Positions 1 to 8,155 of a stretch of 64,000 bases of DNA are shown here, in pieces. The translations under genes were made by a program, and so were the position numbers. The stretch's first letter is position 1. Each line of letters begins with the position of its first letter. Under the pieces are notes generated by a model, which was not told the origin of the DNA, searched no databases, and saw only the letters and a list, made by a program, of their open reading frames with translations. This DNA is from JAHRVQ01 sp963976815 (lineage in GTDB: Bacteria > Pseudomonadota > Gammaproteobacteria > Pseudomonadales > Azotimanducaceae): assembly GCA_963976815.1 (NCBI GenBank), contig CAXBLU010000007.1, positions 124,001 to 188,000 on the forward strand. Reading direction: 5' to 3'.

Positions 1-506
1 ATCGATCTGGCAACCGCCGGGCCTTTGATGAACTCTATGAGCGATTTCGCCAACCTCTGTACAACTACGTTCGCAGAAGTGTTTCTGCGGACCGCGTAGA
101 CGAGTTGTACCAGGACATTTGGCTTAAGGTTATTGCAACCTCCGCTCGTTATCAGAACAACGGCCGCTTCCGCCAATGGGTGTTTACCTGCGCTCATCAT
201 CTGATTGTCGATGAGTACCGACGATCAAGCCGTGGCGAAGAAGTGCCACTTCCGGAGCTTGCTGCACCAACAAAAGCAGACGATGAATTTAAATCGAAAA
301 TTGATCAGGCCATTTTACGATTGCCCATGGAGCAGCGGCAGGCGTTCTATTTACGACACGAACTTGATTGCTCTGTTGCTGAAATAGCCGAGATCCAGGG
401 ATGCGCAACGGAGGCTGCAAAAAGTCGGTTAAGATATGCTTACGCAAAACTCAAAGATCAACTTAAGGCAGAACTTAAGTCACAATCTAAGGACAACACG
501 GAATGA
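1..506 (+). CDS. ECF-type RNA polymerase sigma factor, 5' end outside window
   Basis: The reading frame is open from base 3, so the gene begins upstream of the window; the TTG at 105 is internal and not the start. The visible N-terminal part (DELYERF ... YNYVRR ... DELYQDIWLKV) is sigma-70 region 2, and RQWVFTCAHHLIVDEYRR is the region 2.4 end that contacts the -10 element. Region 4 lies near the C-terminus (LPMEQRQAFYLRHELDCSVAEIAE, then an AAKSRLRYA recognition helix). The protein would direct core polymerase to a small regulon. The stop overlaps the next gene by 4 bp (ATGA), so the two are translationally coupled. The neighbour is a small membrane protein, which fits an anti-sigma role, and a TonB-like gene follows. 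The regulon is unknown. Confidence 0.9.
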   Translation, partial: RSGNRRAFDELYERFRQPLYNYVRRSVSADRVDELYQDIWLKVIATSARYQNNGRFRQWVFTCAHHLIVDEYRRSSRGEEVPLPELAAPTKADDEFKSKIDQAILRLPMEQRQAFYLRHELDCSVAEIAEIQGCATEAAKSRLRYAYAKLKDQLKAELKSQSKDNTE

Positions 507-784
507 CCGCGTCTCAATCTAAGTCTCATAAGGACAGGTCTATCGGAGAATGGTCTGAAGCTGATCAAGCGATCGAACAAGAGTTCGCAGAGGTCATTTC
601 ATTTGTTCAGGAACAATACATACCTGAAAGCGTACCTCCACGCCTGGACAAACAGATTAAGCGACTTGCAAATGGTTCTGCGTTAGAGGAAATAGAAAAG
701 AGCTGGTTATTAAGCAGTGGCGCGCGCCTCACTCTGGTTATCCTGCTATTTTTCTCTATCGCTATGCTCTGGTTAATCTTTTAA
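503..784 (+). CDS. small C-terminally anchored membrane protein, possible anti-sigma partner
   Basis: A 93-residue protein starting at an ATGA overlap with the upstream ECF sigma gene. Residues 1-68 are hydrophilic and charged; residues about 72-92 form one hydrophobic segment (LTLVILLFFSIAMLWLIF) at the extreme C-terminus. No zinc-finger anti-sigma motif (HxxxCxxC) and no FecR domain is visible. Position and coupling suggest it tethers or controls the sigma factor, but this is inference from context. I do not recognise the family from sequence. Confidence 0.7.
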   Translation: MTASQSKSHKDRSIGEWSEADQAIEQEFAEVISFVQEQYIPESVPPRLDKQIKRLANGSALEEIEKSWLLSSGARLTLVILLFFSIAMLWLIF

Positions 785-794
785 GCCGCTTATT

Positions 795-862
795 CCTGTC
801 TGACTCTTCTTCCAGTCAAACTCTGCTACCAGTCAAACTCTGGTTCCTGTCAAACTCTGGCT
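795..862 (+). repeat. 17-bp tandem repeat, four units
   Basis: Four consecutive 17-bp units begin at 795, 812, 829 and 846. The core is CCWGTCAAACTCTGG, and the first unit is the most diverged. The array lies in the gap between the small membrane protein and the TonB-like gene. It resembles, in inverse orientation, the 17-bp array at 39639-39750. Confidence 0.85.
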
Positions 863-923
863 CACGTGAAACCCCATTTTATTCCTATTTCGTTCACCTT
901 ATTAGACACCAAGGAGAACAGAT

Positions 924-1523
924 ATGTATTTTATCCCCAGACTCACCACCTCACTGGTCATGGCACTTGCCGTCACATTAGCATTGTTCTATTTAATGAA
1001 GACTTTGATTGAAACGGACGAGATAAAAATTGAGACAATTCCCACAATAATTATCGACCTTGTAAAGCCGTTAGACATGAGAGAAGTAATTGTAGAATCC
1101 CAGACCCCAACTCCCCCGCCACAACCTGCCGTAGAACCCGAACCGCCAACGCCTGTTTTTCCTGGTGAAAAAATTACCAAAATTCATACTGGGCCCAAGG
1201 ACCCAGACGTACCCAGCGCCGATATCACAATAGGCGGCTTTACCGACGGTGGTTATTTGCCCCTGGTGAGGGTGGAACCCACCTACCCCCGTAGCGCAAT
1301 CACCCGGGGGATCGAAGGATACACGGTGGTTGAATTCGACATTACGGCTCAAGGTATCGTGCAAAACCCAAGGGTTCTGGTAGCTTTTCCCAGCAATATT
1401 TTTAATGCCGCATCACTTAAGGCCATATCAAAATTCAAATACAAACCCCGTGTAGACAATGGCGTCGCCCAGCCCGTTTATGGCATAAGAAACAAATTTA
1501 TTTATCGCCTGGGAGCAATCTAG
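924..1523 (+). CDS. TonB-family energy transducer
   Basis: A 199-residue protein with one N-terminal membrane segment (about residues 7-26), a proline-rich linker (PTPPPQPAVEPEPPTP, about residues 61-77) and a TonB C-terminal domain from about residue 110. The C-terminal domain shows the usual pattern YPRSA ... GIEGYTVVEFDIT ... FNAASLKAISKFKYKP. Such proteins sit in the inner membrane with ExbB/ExbD (not in this window) and pass proton-motive energy to outer-membrane receptors. The start at 924 follows an AAGGAGAA ribosome binding site. It probably serves the TonB-dependent receptor encoded at 4512-6752 or others elsewhere. Confidence 0.88.
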   Translation: MYFIPRLTTSLVMALAVTLALFYLMKTLIETDEIKIETIPTIIIDLVKPLDMREVIVESQTPTPPPQPAVEPEPPTPVFPGEKITKIHTGPKDPDVPSADITIGGFTDGGYLPLVRVEPTYPRSAITRGIEGYTVVEFDITAQGIVQNPRVLVAFPSNIFNAASLKAISKFKYKPRVDNGVAQPVYGIRNKFIYRLGAI

Positions 1524-1576
1524 CTTCAAGAAAATTGAGGGAATCAGTCGACACAAATTGATTCGCTTATTTCCAT

Positions 1577-1843
1577 TCTCTCATTGGCTGTATTGGCAGC
1601 GCCTTTGTGACCTATGATGTAGGCAACTTCAAGGTGATCATTTTCAGTTGGGTTCACGACAGGCTCAATCTGGCGATCGGCAAAATGTACGGCTTTGCTG
1701 CTGAGTTGCTGGAACCAGAATTTGGTATTGATGCAATCCGCTATGCCACGCGTTTTACGATGCCGGTGAACCTTTGGTGCGCTTTCCACTACTACATGTG
1801 TACGCGCACACTGAAACACAGTCTGGAGAATGCGCCCACGTAA
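1577..1843 (+). pseudogene. probable remnant of an MFS transporter C-terminus
   Basis: This 340-bp gap between the TonB-like gene and the esterase has no convincing intact gene. One forward frame ends in RYATRFTMPVNLWCAFHYY followed by TRTLKHSLENA. This resembles the last transmembrane helix and tail of spinster-type MFS transporters (pattern RYA ... NLWAA.H...ARTL..DL). An IGCIGSAF stretch just upstream also looks like an MFS loop. No transporter body, start codon or ribosome binding site is present. The resemblance is from memory of the family pattern, so the call is tentative; a reverse-strand frame at 1544-1819 was judged a shadow. Confidence 0.35.
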
Positions 1844-1863
1844 ATCTAATGCAGGTTTGGAGT

Positions 1864-2709
1864 ATGATGTTGAATCGACAATTTGAGCAGTTCGTTTTTA
1901 CAGCTATGCTCCTGACCAGTTACTTTTTTGGCTCAGCCGTTCAAGCTGCAGCTGATGCTGATCTCATCGTTAAAAATAGCCAGTCCCTTGAGCAAGCTGC
2001 ATACCTAAAACTCCCATCAAAAATATTGGCCCGAGACTTCCATCTTTTAATCAAACTACCCGCAAACTACGCCACGGCCAAACAACATTACCCCACCATT
2101 TACCTGTTAGATGGCGGCGCAACGTATCCGATGCTAGCGGGTTACTACTATTACCTGCAGCTAGAACAACTCGTCCCCGACGCCATCATCGTTGGGATTT
2201 CATACGGCACGGCAAATTTTGAACAGGGTAATATGCGGAGTACCGACTACACCGCACCCAGCAAAGAAAGAAGCTACTGGGGAGGCGCTGCAAAATTCCA
2301 GGAAGTGCTGATAAAAGAAATTTTCCCTGCAATTGAATCTGCTTACAGGTCGGATAATTCCAAAAGAATAATATTCGGCCAGTCTTTAGGTGGACAGTTT
2401 GTGCTTTTTTCCGCTCTAACAAAGCCCGAACTGTTTGCGGGTCATATTGCCAGTAATCCAGCACTACACCGTAACCTCGACTTTTTCATTGGTTCTTTTT
2501 ATGCAAAAAAGCCTATGACACGTCTCTATGTGGCTTCAGGCACTCAGGACGATCCGAGATTTCGACAACCGGCCCTCACCTGGATGGAGCACTGGCAGCA
2601 CCAGACAAATGCACCCTTCCTGCTCAGAACCGGCTCCCTGGATGGTTATGGGCACTTCTCGATTGCTCCCGCAGCATTCAAGCAGGGCTTAATATCAGTC
2701 CTCGACTAG
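1864..2709 (+). CDS. secreted alpha/beta-hydrolase esterase (putative esterase family, PF00756 type)
   Basis: With the start at 1864 (ATGATG after GGAG) the protein has 281 residues and a signal peptide ending near SAVQAAA. The frame is open further upstream, but that part lacks features. Residues about 76-86 (YPTIYLLDGG) and the nucleophile motif GQSLGG (Ser about 174) are typical of the esterase D / ferric-enterobactin esterase family. The catalytic His is probably in GYGHFSIAP near the C-terminus. It acts in the periplasm or outside the cell on an ester substrate. Its position beside TonB and ECF-FecR-receptor genes would fit hydrolysis of an imported siderophore-like ester, which is inference. 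Confidence 0.82.
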   Translation: MMLNRQFEQFVFTAMLLTSYFFGSAVQAAADADLIVKNSQSLEQAAYLKLPSKILARDFHLLIKLPANYATAKQHYPTIYLLDGGATYPMLAGYYYYLQLEQLVPDAIIVGISYGTANFEQGNMRSTDYTAPSKERSYWGGAAKFQEVLIKEIFPAIESAYRSDNSKRIIFGQSLGGQFVLFSALTKPELFAGHIASNPALHRNLDFFIGSFYAKKPMTRLYVASGTQDDPRFRQPALTWMEHWQHQTNAPFLLRTGSLDGYGHFSIAPAAFKQGLISVLD

Positions 2710-2851
2710 TTCGCCACAAAAAAGAGTTTCCTGCAGCAATTTTTGCCCCTAAAGTCAGAATTACCTCGGATATCAAAAAAACTGATTTCGGCGAATGATT
2801 TCTACTGAATCACACTCTAACTGCCCAGAAACGAACATTTTGGACGACTAA

Positions 2852-3448
2852 ATGGCCCACGAAGCTGACCGGGCGCTAGCCCGGGCGCTGATCTCAGGCA
2901 ACGAAAAAGAGTTTGATCGGTTTTTTACCGAGTATTTCGAGCGCCTGTTTAGATTTGCATACAAACGTCTCGATGGGGATGAGCAGACCGCACAGGATAT
3001 CGTGCAAACTACTTTAATTAATGCGATGCGAGGCATCGCTGGCTATAGAGGAGAAGCCTCTATGTTTACCTGGTTATGTCAAATTTGCCGGAACGAGATC
3101 AACGCCCACTTCCGCAAACTATCCCGCTCAGTTCCTGTGGTCCCTGAGGATAGTGATTTTATTCGGCCTATCCTGGAGGCTTTAGAAGCTGACGCCGAAA
3201 CTGACCCAGAAAATGCCATGCATGGGCTGCAGTTAAGCCGCTTGATGCAGGACGTGCTGGACCATCTGCCACAAAACTATGGCAACGCCCTGGAATGGAA
3301 ATATATTGAGGGATTTTCAGTCACCGAGATTGCGCAGCGGCTGGGCGTAACAGAACTCGCAGCACAATCTACATTAGCCAGGGCCCGTACTGCCTTCCGG
3401 CATGCTATGGAAAAACTCGCCCCGCAACTTGCAGGCCAATACACATGA
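2852..3448 (+). CDS. ECF sigma factor of a FecI/FecR-type system
   Basis: A 198-residue ECF sigma factor. Region 2 covers about residues 20-90 (FFTEYFERLFRFAYKRL, AQDIVQTTLINAM, YRGEASMFTWLCQICRNEIN). Region 4 covers about 130-190 (LPQNYGNALEWKYIEG, VTEIAQRLGV, AAQSTLARARTAFR). The stop overlaps the downstream FecR-like gene by 4 bp (ATGA). In such systems the sigma factor is released by the FecR regulator when the outer-membrane receptor is occupied, and it transcribes the receptor gene. The 142 bp upstream hold no other gene and presumably the promoter. Confidence 0.9.
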   Translation: MAHEADRALARALISGNEKEFDRFFTEYFERLFRFAYKRLDGDEQTAQDIVQTTLINAMRGIAGYRGEASMFTWLCQICRNEINAHFRKLSRSVPVVPEDSDFIRPILEALEADAETDPENAMHGLQLSRLMQDVLDHLPQNYGNALEWKYIEGFSVTEIAQRLGVTELAAQSTLARARTAFRHAMEKLAPQLAGQYT

Positions 3449-4437
3449 CAGACCCAGATAACAGCTCTGATCTAAGCGAAGCCCGTATTGCTGAGATATT
3501 GCAAAAGGTCAGCCCGAGAAACAAACCCTCTGCCGAAATGACAGCAGGCATAAAAGCCAACGTTAAAGATGCCTGGCAGCAGGAAGTTAGCAGACACGCG
3601 GCGACACAGCGGCGAAACCGATGGGTCGCTGTTGCAGCCAGCGTGTGCATTGCCGTTGGGGCTGGGTTTTTGCTCAACACCGAGCCGACACAGACTTCAC
3701 CCGGTCTTCTCGCCCAGGTTGTGGGCACTATAGAGTATCGTGCAGATGATCAATCCCAATGGGCTCCGGCAAATCTAGCAACAAAGTTCACCCCCAACAC
3801 TGAAATCCGCTCATACTCTGGGAGCTTTGCCGCTTTGTCATTAGCAAACGGCATGACTCTGAGGCTGGACGAGTCATCTCTTGTGCGCCTCGATAGTGAT
3901 GCACAGGTTTATCTGACCCAGGGCGGCATCTATGCAGAATCAGACAAGACACTTATCGATCAGTCTCTAACGATCAACACCGAGTTCGGCAGTGCCCGGG
4001 ACATCGGTACTGAATTTGAAGTGAGAGTTAACCCTGATCACTGGCGCGTCCAGGTTCGAGAAGGATTGGTCAACATTAATGACCAGCAATTTATTGCAAC
4101 CGCAAAGGCTGGCGAACGATTGGTCATCGCTAAAGATCAAACAATTGAGCGTGAACCGCTAAGCCCCTCAGATAGTAGCTGGCAATGGACTCACCAGGTC
4201 CATCAGCCCTTTGCAATTGAGGGCGCGAGTCTTAGCGCCTATCTCGCCTGGTGGAGTGATGAAACGGGGCGTCGCATTATCTTCAAAAACGACGAGGATC
4301 AATTGGCCGCGGGTCGGACAATCCTACATGGCTCTATGAAAGATCTATCTGTAGCTGACAGCTTGCTGGTTGTGCTGTCGACCACGGATTTTGAATTAGT
4401 TGACTCAGCTTCAGATCAGGTTATCTTGGCTCGGTAA
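3445..4437 (+). CDS. FecR-family membrane regulator (anti-sigma)
   Basis: A 330-residue protein. The N-terminal cytoplasmic part (1-50) would bind the sigma factor. A transmembrane segment spans about 52-70 (VAVAASVCIAVGAGFLL). The periplasmic FecR domain covers about 95-215 (ANGMTLRLDESSLVRLDSDA ... FGSARDIGTEFEVRV ... VREGLVNI). A C-terminal domain of the kind that contacts the receptor STN domain follows. It is co-transcribed and translationally coupled to the ECF gene. Its stop codon overlaps a possible ATT start of the receptor gene. The domain order fits the classical FecR signal-transfer role. Confidence 0.9.
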   Translation: MTDPDNSSDLSEARIAEILQKVSPRNKPSAEMTAGIKANVKDAWQQEVSRHAATQRRNRWVAVAASVCIAVGAGFLLNTEPTQTSPGLLAQVVGTIEYRADDQSQWAPANLATKFTPNTEIRSYSGSFAALSLANGMTLRLDESSLVRLDSDAQVYLTQGGIYAESDKTLIDQSLTINTEFGSARDIGTEFEVRVNPDHWRVQVREGLVNINDQQFIATAKAGERLVIAKDQTIEREPLSPSDSSWQWTHQVHQPFAIEGASLSAYLAWWSDETGRRIIFKNDEDQLAAGRTILHGSMKDLSVADSLLVVLSTTDFELVDSASDQVILAR

Positions 4438-4511
4438 TTTACAATTTTCGAACGGCGCCCCTCATCAATTACCGTTGTTTTTCCAGGCTAGCTTCCTTCG
4501 TCATCATCTCG

Positions 4512-6752
4512 ATGTCGGTTGGTGCACCCATCTGTTTTGCGGGAGAACTCCGAACAATTTCTCTCGCAGACTATATTGATCTCGCCAATCAATCCGGCCT
4601 CAACGTCCTCTATTCATCTGATCTCCTGCGGCGTCGATTCCAGGTTACCCATGATGAAGAGATTCAGCCAACCTTAGAATCCCTTAAGAAAGCACTTGAT
4701 GCCTATAGCCTCGGCATCAAAGAAATCAAGCCGAATACTTATACTGTCATCCGCATCAGTACAAAAATAGATTCTCTACCGGCAATTCAGACCGAGCCGA
4801 CTAGCCTTACCCCACCTCCTTTAGAGGAGGTTATTGTCAGCGCAAGTCGATATAGACTTTATGCTGATACTGGTGCAGCAGCCCAGAGCTTCGACGCAGA
4901 AACACTCTCAGAACGCGCTGCGACTGCGAACGATGCCGTACGGATTGTGAACCATCTGCCTGGCAGTGCGAGCGTTGGAGTTTCTGCAAGACCCCGGGTT
5001 AGAGGTGGTAATGAAGATGAAACCCTAATTCTTTTTGATGGCGTCCGGCTCTACAACCCTTTTCACTTCAATCGATATAACAGTCTTTTTTCTAGTTTTG
5101 ATAACCGTGTTCTAGGTGCAATCGATTTCTACAGCGGCGGCTTTCCTGTCTCGCTCGGGGATCGACTTAGCGCGGCCATGCTTATCTCAACCAAGCAGAA
5201 CGACGAGCTAGTTAGTACCAGGGAGTTTGGCGCTGGCTTATATAACCTATCCTATTTACATAGCGCTGATTTTGGTGATCAAAGCTTGCTCGTTAACATT
5301 CGGCGCAGCAACTTCGAAATGCTAGATCAATTCACAGAGAACGATCTTGGTACTCCCTCCTTCAGCGATGCATTTATCCGCTACAGCCGAGAGTTGAAAA
5401 ACGAAGCAGTGTGGGATGTGAACCTACTCTGGTTTGGCGATGATATTGAAATCAACAATACGTCAGGTACTGAGTTTGCTGAGAGCCACTATGCCAACGT
5501 TTATCTATGGAACAAATTGAGCGTGAACGTTTCTGACTCAATGAGCCGCACGACAATACTTGGCGCAACGCAAGTACTGGACGATCGGCAAGGAAGGTTA
5601 GACAAACCGGATCAAGTGGTAGGGAATATCAAGGACGATCAAACCTTTCGGTTTTACTTCGCCAATCAAACCTATGAGTATCTCAACGATAAAGGACTAC
5701 TTGCCTTCGGTTGGGACTATCGATACGTCGAGTCGGAATATGAGTACCTGAGCAATCAGACCATCGCGGCACCTTTTGCTAATCTCAGCAATGTTTCAAG
5801 GGCGACCTTTGAAGCTACAAATATTTCAGAATCCGGACACCAGGCAGCCGCTTACCTAAATTGGAAACAGAGACTAGTCGACACAATTACGCTTGAAACT
5901 GGACTGCGACTGGATGCCCAGCACTATCAGCGAAGTATTAAGGACGAACAATTTACCTATCGCTTAGGGTTGTTATACGAGCCAATTGAATCCCTGAAGT
6001 TACGACTGGGTTGGGGCCGTTACTCTCAAGCCCAGGACCTGCACGAACTCAATATTTCAGATCTTGAAACCAACTTCCAGCCGGCACAACAAGCAAATCA
6101 TCTAATTGTTGGCGTCGACTATGCTTTTAGACGATTGGGTATCAATATGCGCTTGGAAGCCTATCGAAAGCACGCGAACAAAACCCGGGCATACTTTCAG
6201 AACCTCGCCAACCCATATACGCTCATTCCAGAACTTCAGGTGGATCGAATCAGAGTTAACCCCGATCGCTATATAGCAAGCGGCATAGAACTAAGCCTCG
6301 ACGGATCCCTACTGGGAGGCGAATGGTGGCTAAACTACAGCCACTCCTCCGTAAAAGATGAATTGCCCGGCCCCAATATTCGTAGAAGCTGGGATCAGAC
6401 CGAAGCGGCCAATATTGGTTATCATCGCGCAGTCTACGGCTGGCAAATCAGCGCTAGCCTCGCCTACAACAAGGGCTGGCTAACAACACCATTAAGCTTC
6501 GACAGCGTTACAGTACGAGCGGACCAGCGCAATAGAGATCGCTTTGATCGCTTTATTTCCGCAGACCTAAAAGTTGTTCGATCCTGGGAGTTTTCTCGCG
6601 GAGAGCTGCGCATGGAAGCCGGCATCACAAACCTGTTCGATCGTGAAAACCAGATTGGCGTGGACTTTGGCATCGACAATGGCGCATTTACCACAACACC
6701 GGAATACGGACTCCCGCTCGCGCCGTTTCTTGACGTTTTTTGGGCATTCTAA
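4512..6752 (+). CDS. TonB-dependent outer-membrane receptor with N-terminal STN signalling domain
   Basis: From the first ATG (4512) the protein has 746 residues. An STN domain occupies about 10-85 (SLADYIDLANQSGLNVLY). A TonB box follows (EEVIVSASRY, about 113-122), then a plug domain (about 125-225, with VRGGNEDETLILFDGVRLYN) and a 22-strand-type barrel ending in a terminal Phe (FLDVFWAF). At 4512 the signal peptide is truncated. The same frame is open upstream to 4404 and encodes a good signal peptide (RCFSRLASFVIISMSVGAPI then CFA) but has no ATG, GTG or TTG. An ATT at 4437 overlaps the fecR stop (TAATT). The true start is therefore probably non-canonical and upstream. The STN domain signals to the FecR protein; the substrate is unknown. 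Confidence 0.9.
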   Translation: MSVGAPICFAGELRTISLADYIDLANQSGLNVLYSSDLLRRRFQVTHDEEIQPTLESLKKALDAYSLGIKEIKPNTYTVIRISTKIDSLPAIQTEPTSLTPPPLEEVIVSASRYRLYADTGAAAQSFDAETLSERAATANDAVRIVNHLPGSASVGVSARPRVRGGNEDETLILFDGVRLYNPFHFNRYNSLFSSFDNRVLGAIDFYSGGFPVSLGDRLSAAMLISTKQNDELVSTREFGAGLYNLSYLHSADFGDQSLLVNIRRSNFEMLDQFTENDLGTPSFSDAFIRYSRELKNEAVWDVNLLWFGDDIEINNTSGTEFAESHYANVYLWNKLSVNVSDSMSRTTILGATQVLDDRQGRLDKPDQVVGNIKDDQTFRFYFANQTYEYLNDKGLLAFGWDYRYVESEYEYLSNQTIAAPFANLSNVSRATFEATNISESGHQAAAYLNWKQRLVDTITLETGLRLDAQHYQRSIKDEQFTYRLGLLYEPIESLKLRLGWGRYSQAQDLHELNISDLETNFQPAQQANHLIVGVDYAFRRLGINMRLEAYRKHANKTRAYFQNLANPYTLIPELQVDRIRVNPDRYIASGIELSLDGSLLGGEWWLNYSHSSVKDELPGPNIRRSWDQTEAANIGYHRAVYGWQISASLAYNKGWLTTPLSFDSVTVRADQRNRDRFDRFISADLKVVRSWEFSRGELRMEAGITNLFDRENQIGVDFGIDNGAFTTTPEYGLPLAPFLDVFWAF

Positions 6753-6762
6753 ACTCCGATCG

Positions 6763-7380
6763 TTAGGATTGAATCCCGGCTAGCCGACTACGAATCTCTT
6801 CCCGACGACCACTATCAGCCAAGGCACGGCCGGGACGATCTGGTGCTGCCAACGCTTTTTCGAACGCAATTTTCGCTGCAACATACTCTTTTTGTTGTAA
6901 TAAAAAGTCAGCGTAAAAGTAGTTAGAATCAATTCCGTCTGGGTTAAGCGTGACGGCCTTCTCTAAGAATTTTCGAGCTTTTTTATCATTACCAAAAGCG
7001 ATAGGCCAACCGGGGACCTGGTAATAGAGCGCACCTAGCGAAGTGTAAGCGCTACCTTGCATTGCCAGTTCATCAATCGCCATTGCTTTCTCAAGTGAAG
7101 CTCTAGCACTTTTGATTAAAGACAAAGCTGATAGACCACTAGCCTTCCCAGCATATGTACTTTTTATAATGCCATCCCAAATTAGGAGTTCCGGGTCCTT
7201 GGGATGTTGTGCAACCGAGGCTTCCGCTTCATGTATCAGAGCCTCAAATCTAGCAGCTTGCTGATCACCCTTAAGTTCATAGTTGGCGATTGCCCAATTC
7301 TTTTGTAGAGCTTCGACCGAAGCCGCGATCGCGGATTGGCTCAATATTGTTAACAACAACACTGTGATGAGAGGTTTCAT
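6763..7380 (-). CDS. periplasmic TPR-repeat protein
   Basis: A 205-residue protein with a clear signal peptide (MKPLITVLLLTILSQSAIAA). Helical TPR-like repeats follow, for example GSAYTSLGALYYQVPGWPIA and the segment SNYFYADFLLQQKEYVAAKI. The ATG is preceded by GGAG located inside the end of the upstream SDR gene, and the two genes overlap by 104 bp. It is the last gene of the minus-strand operon that begins with the thermostable-hemolysin homologue. Its likely role is as a scaffold or binding protein in the periplasm for the product of that operon, which is inference from context. Confidence 0.75.
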   Translation of the reverse strand: MKPLITVLLLTILSQSAIAASVEALQKNWAIANYELKGDQQAARFEALIHEAEASVAQHPKDPELLIWDGIIKSTYAGKASGLSALSLIKSARASLEKAMAIDELAMQGSAYTSLGALYYQVPGWPIAFGNDKKARKFLEKAVTLNPDGIDSNYFYADFLLQQKEYVAAKIAFEKALAAPDRPGRALADSGRREEIRSRLAGIQS

Positions 7381-8155
7381 TTGGAATCTCCAGATTTAAG
7401 TAGTGTTTAATGGTTACCAGTTGCCGAGCAATTGCTTGATCAACCAGACCAGGCAGTAAAGCATTGAGTTTGGCCTGAAACTTTTCCGCAAAGCCAAGCT
7501 GTCGCCGGCTGCGATGTTTACGAATGGACGCAAGCACTTCTTCTGCCACCACATCAGCTGTATCCGTACCTGCACCGAGGACTCGATTCAATTCAGTTGC
7601 CGCTTCTACATTCATGCTGGTCTTCGTTGCCCGGGGCGAGATATAAATCACCTCAAGGGCAGAATCAGAATATTCACGTTTGAGCGCCTCGGAAAACCCT
7701 TTAATGGCATGTTTAGCGGCACAGTAGGTGACATACCCCGGATAGCCGATACTGCCAAAAGCTGAACCCACATTAACAATTCGAGGGGTAATGCTCTCCA
7801 GCAAAACCGGCAGCAGAGCCTGGGTCAGCAATAAGGTACTGCTGACATTGGTTTGGATAATTTGATCAATATTGGTTTGGGTAAATAGCGAAAATTGATT
7901 CACACCAGCGTTGTTGATCAGAGTATCTGCACCAAATCGTTCTGCTTCATACACAAGACGTAAACGATCATCTACGTCGTTGATATCTGCTACCAACATT
8001 TTTATCCGAGCTTTTGAATCATCTAGCTGACTGGCTAAGGCATTTAATTTGTTTTGATCTCTACCCTGGAGCAGTAAATCCACTCCATCGAAGTTGAGTC
8101 GCTTTGCGAGGGCCTGACCAATACCCCCGGTTGCACCTGTTAGTAGAATTTTCAT
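7277..8155 (-). CDS. short-chain dehydrogenase/reductase (SDR)
   Basis: A 292-residue classical SDR. The cofactor motif TGATGGIG is near residue 7, NNAG is at about 87, and the catalytic set is Ser (VGSAFGS), Tyr and Lys (YCAAK). The start ATG overlaps the stop of the preceding gene (TGATG). The last 35 residues overlap the signal-peptide region of the TPR gene and look unlike a normal SDR tail, so the stop may have been shifted. It probably reduces or oxidises a carbonyl/alcohol of the acyl intermediate made by the neighbouring ligase, hemolysin-family protein and oxidase-like protein; this is inference. Confidence 0.85.
   Translation of the reverse strand: MKILLTGATGGIGQALAKRLNFDGVDLLLQGRDQNKLNALASQLDDSKARIKMLVADINDVDDRLRLVYEAERFGADTLINNAGVNQFSLFTQTNIDQIIQTNVSSTLLLTQALLPVLLESITPRIVNVGSAFGSIGYPGYVTYCAAKHAIKGFSEALKREYSDSALEVIYISPRATKTSMNVEAATELNRVLGAGTDTADVVAEEVLASIRKHRSRRQLGFAEKFQAKLNALLPGLVDQAIARQLVTIKHYLNLEIPNETSHHSVVVNNIEPIRDRGFGRSSTKELGNRQL

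Noticed and set aside
795..862. 17-bp arrays as a CRISPR array
   Set aside because: Units are contiguous with no spacers, and no cas genes are in the window.
1544..1819. 91-codon minus-strand frame
   Set aside because: No known domain and no ribosome site; the plus-strand reading resembles an MFS tail better.
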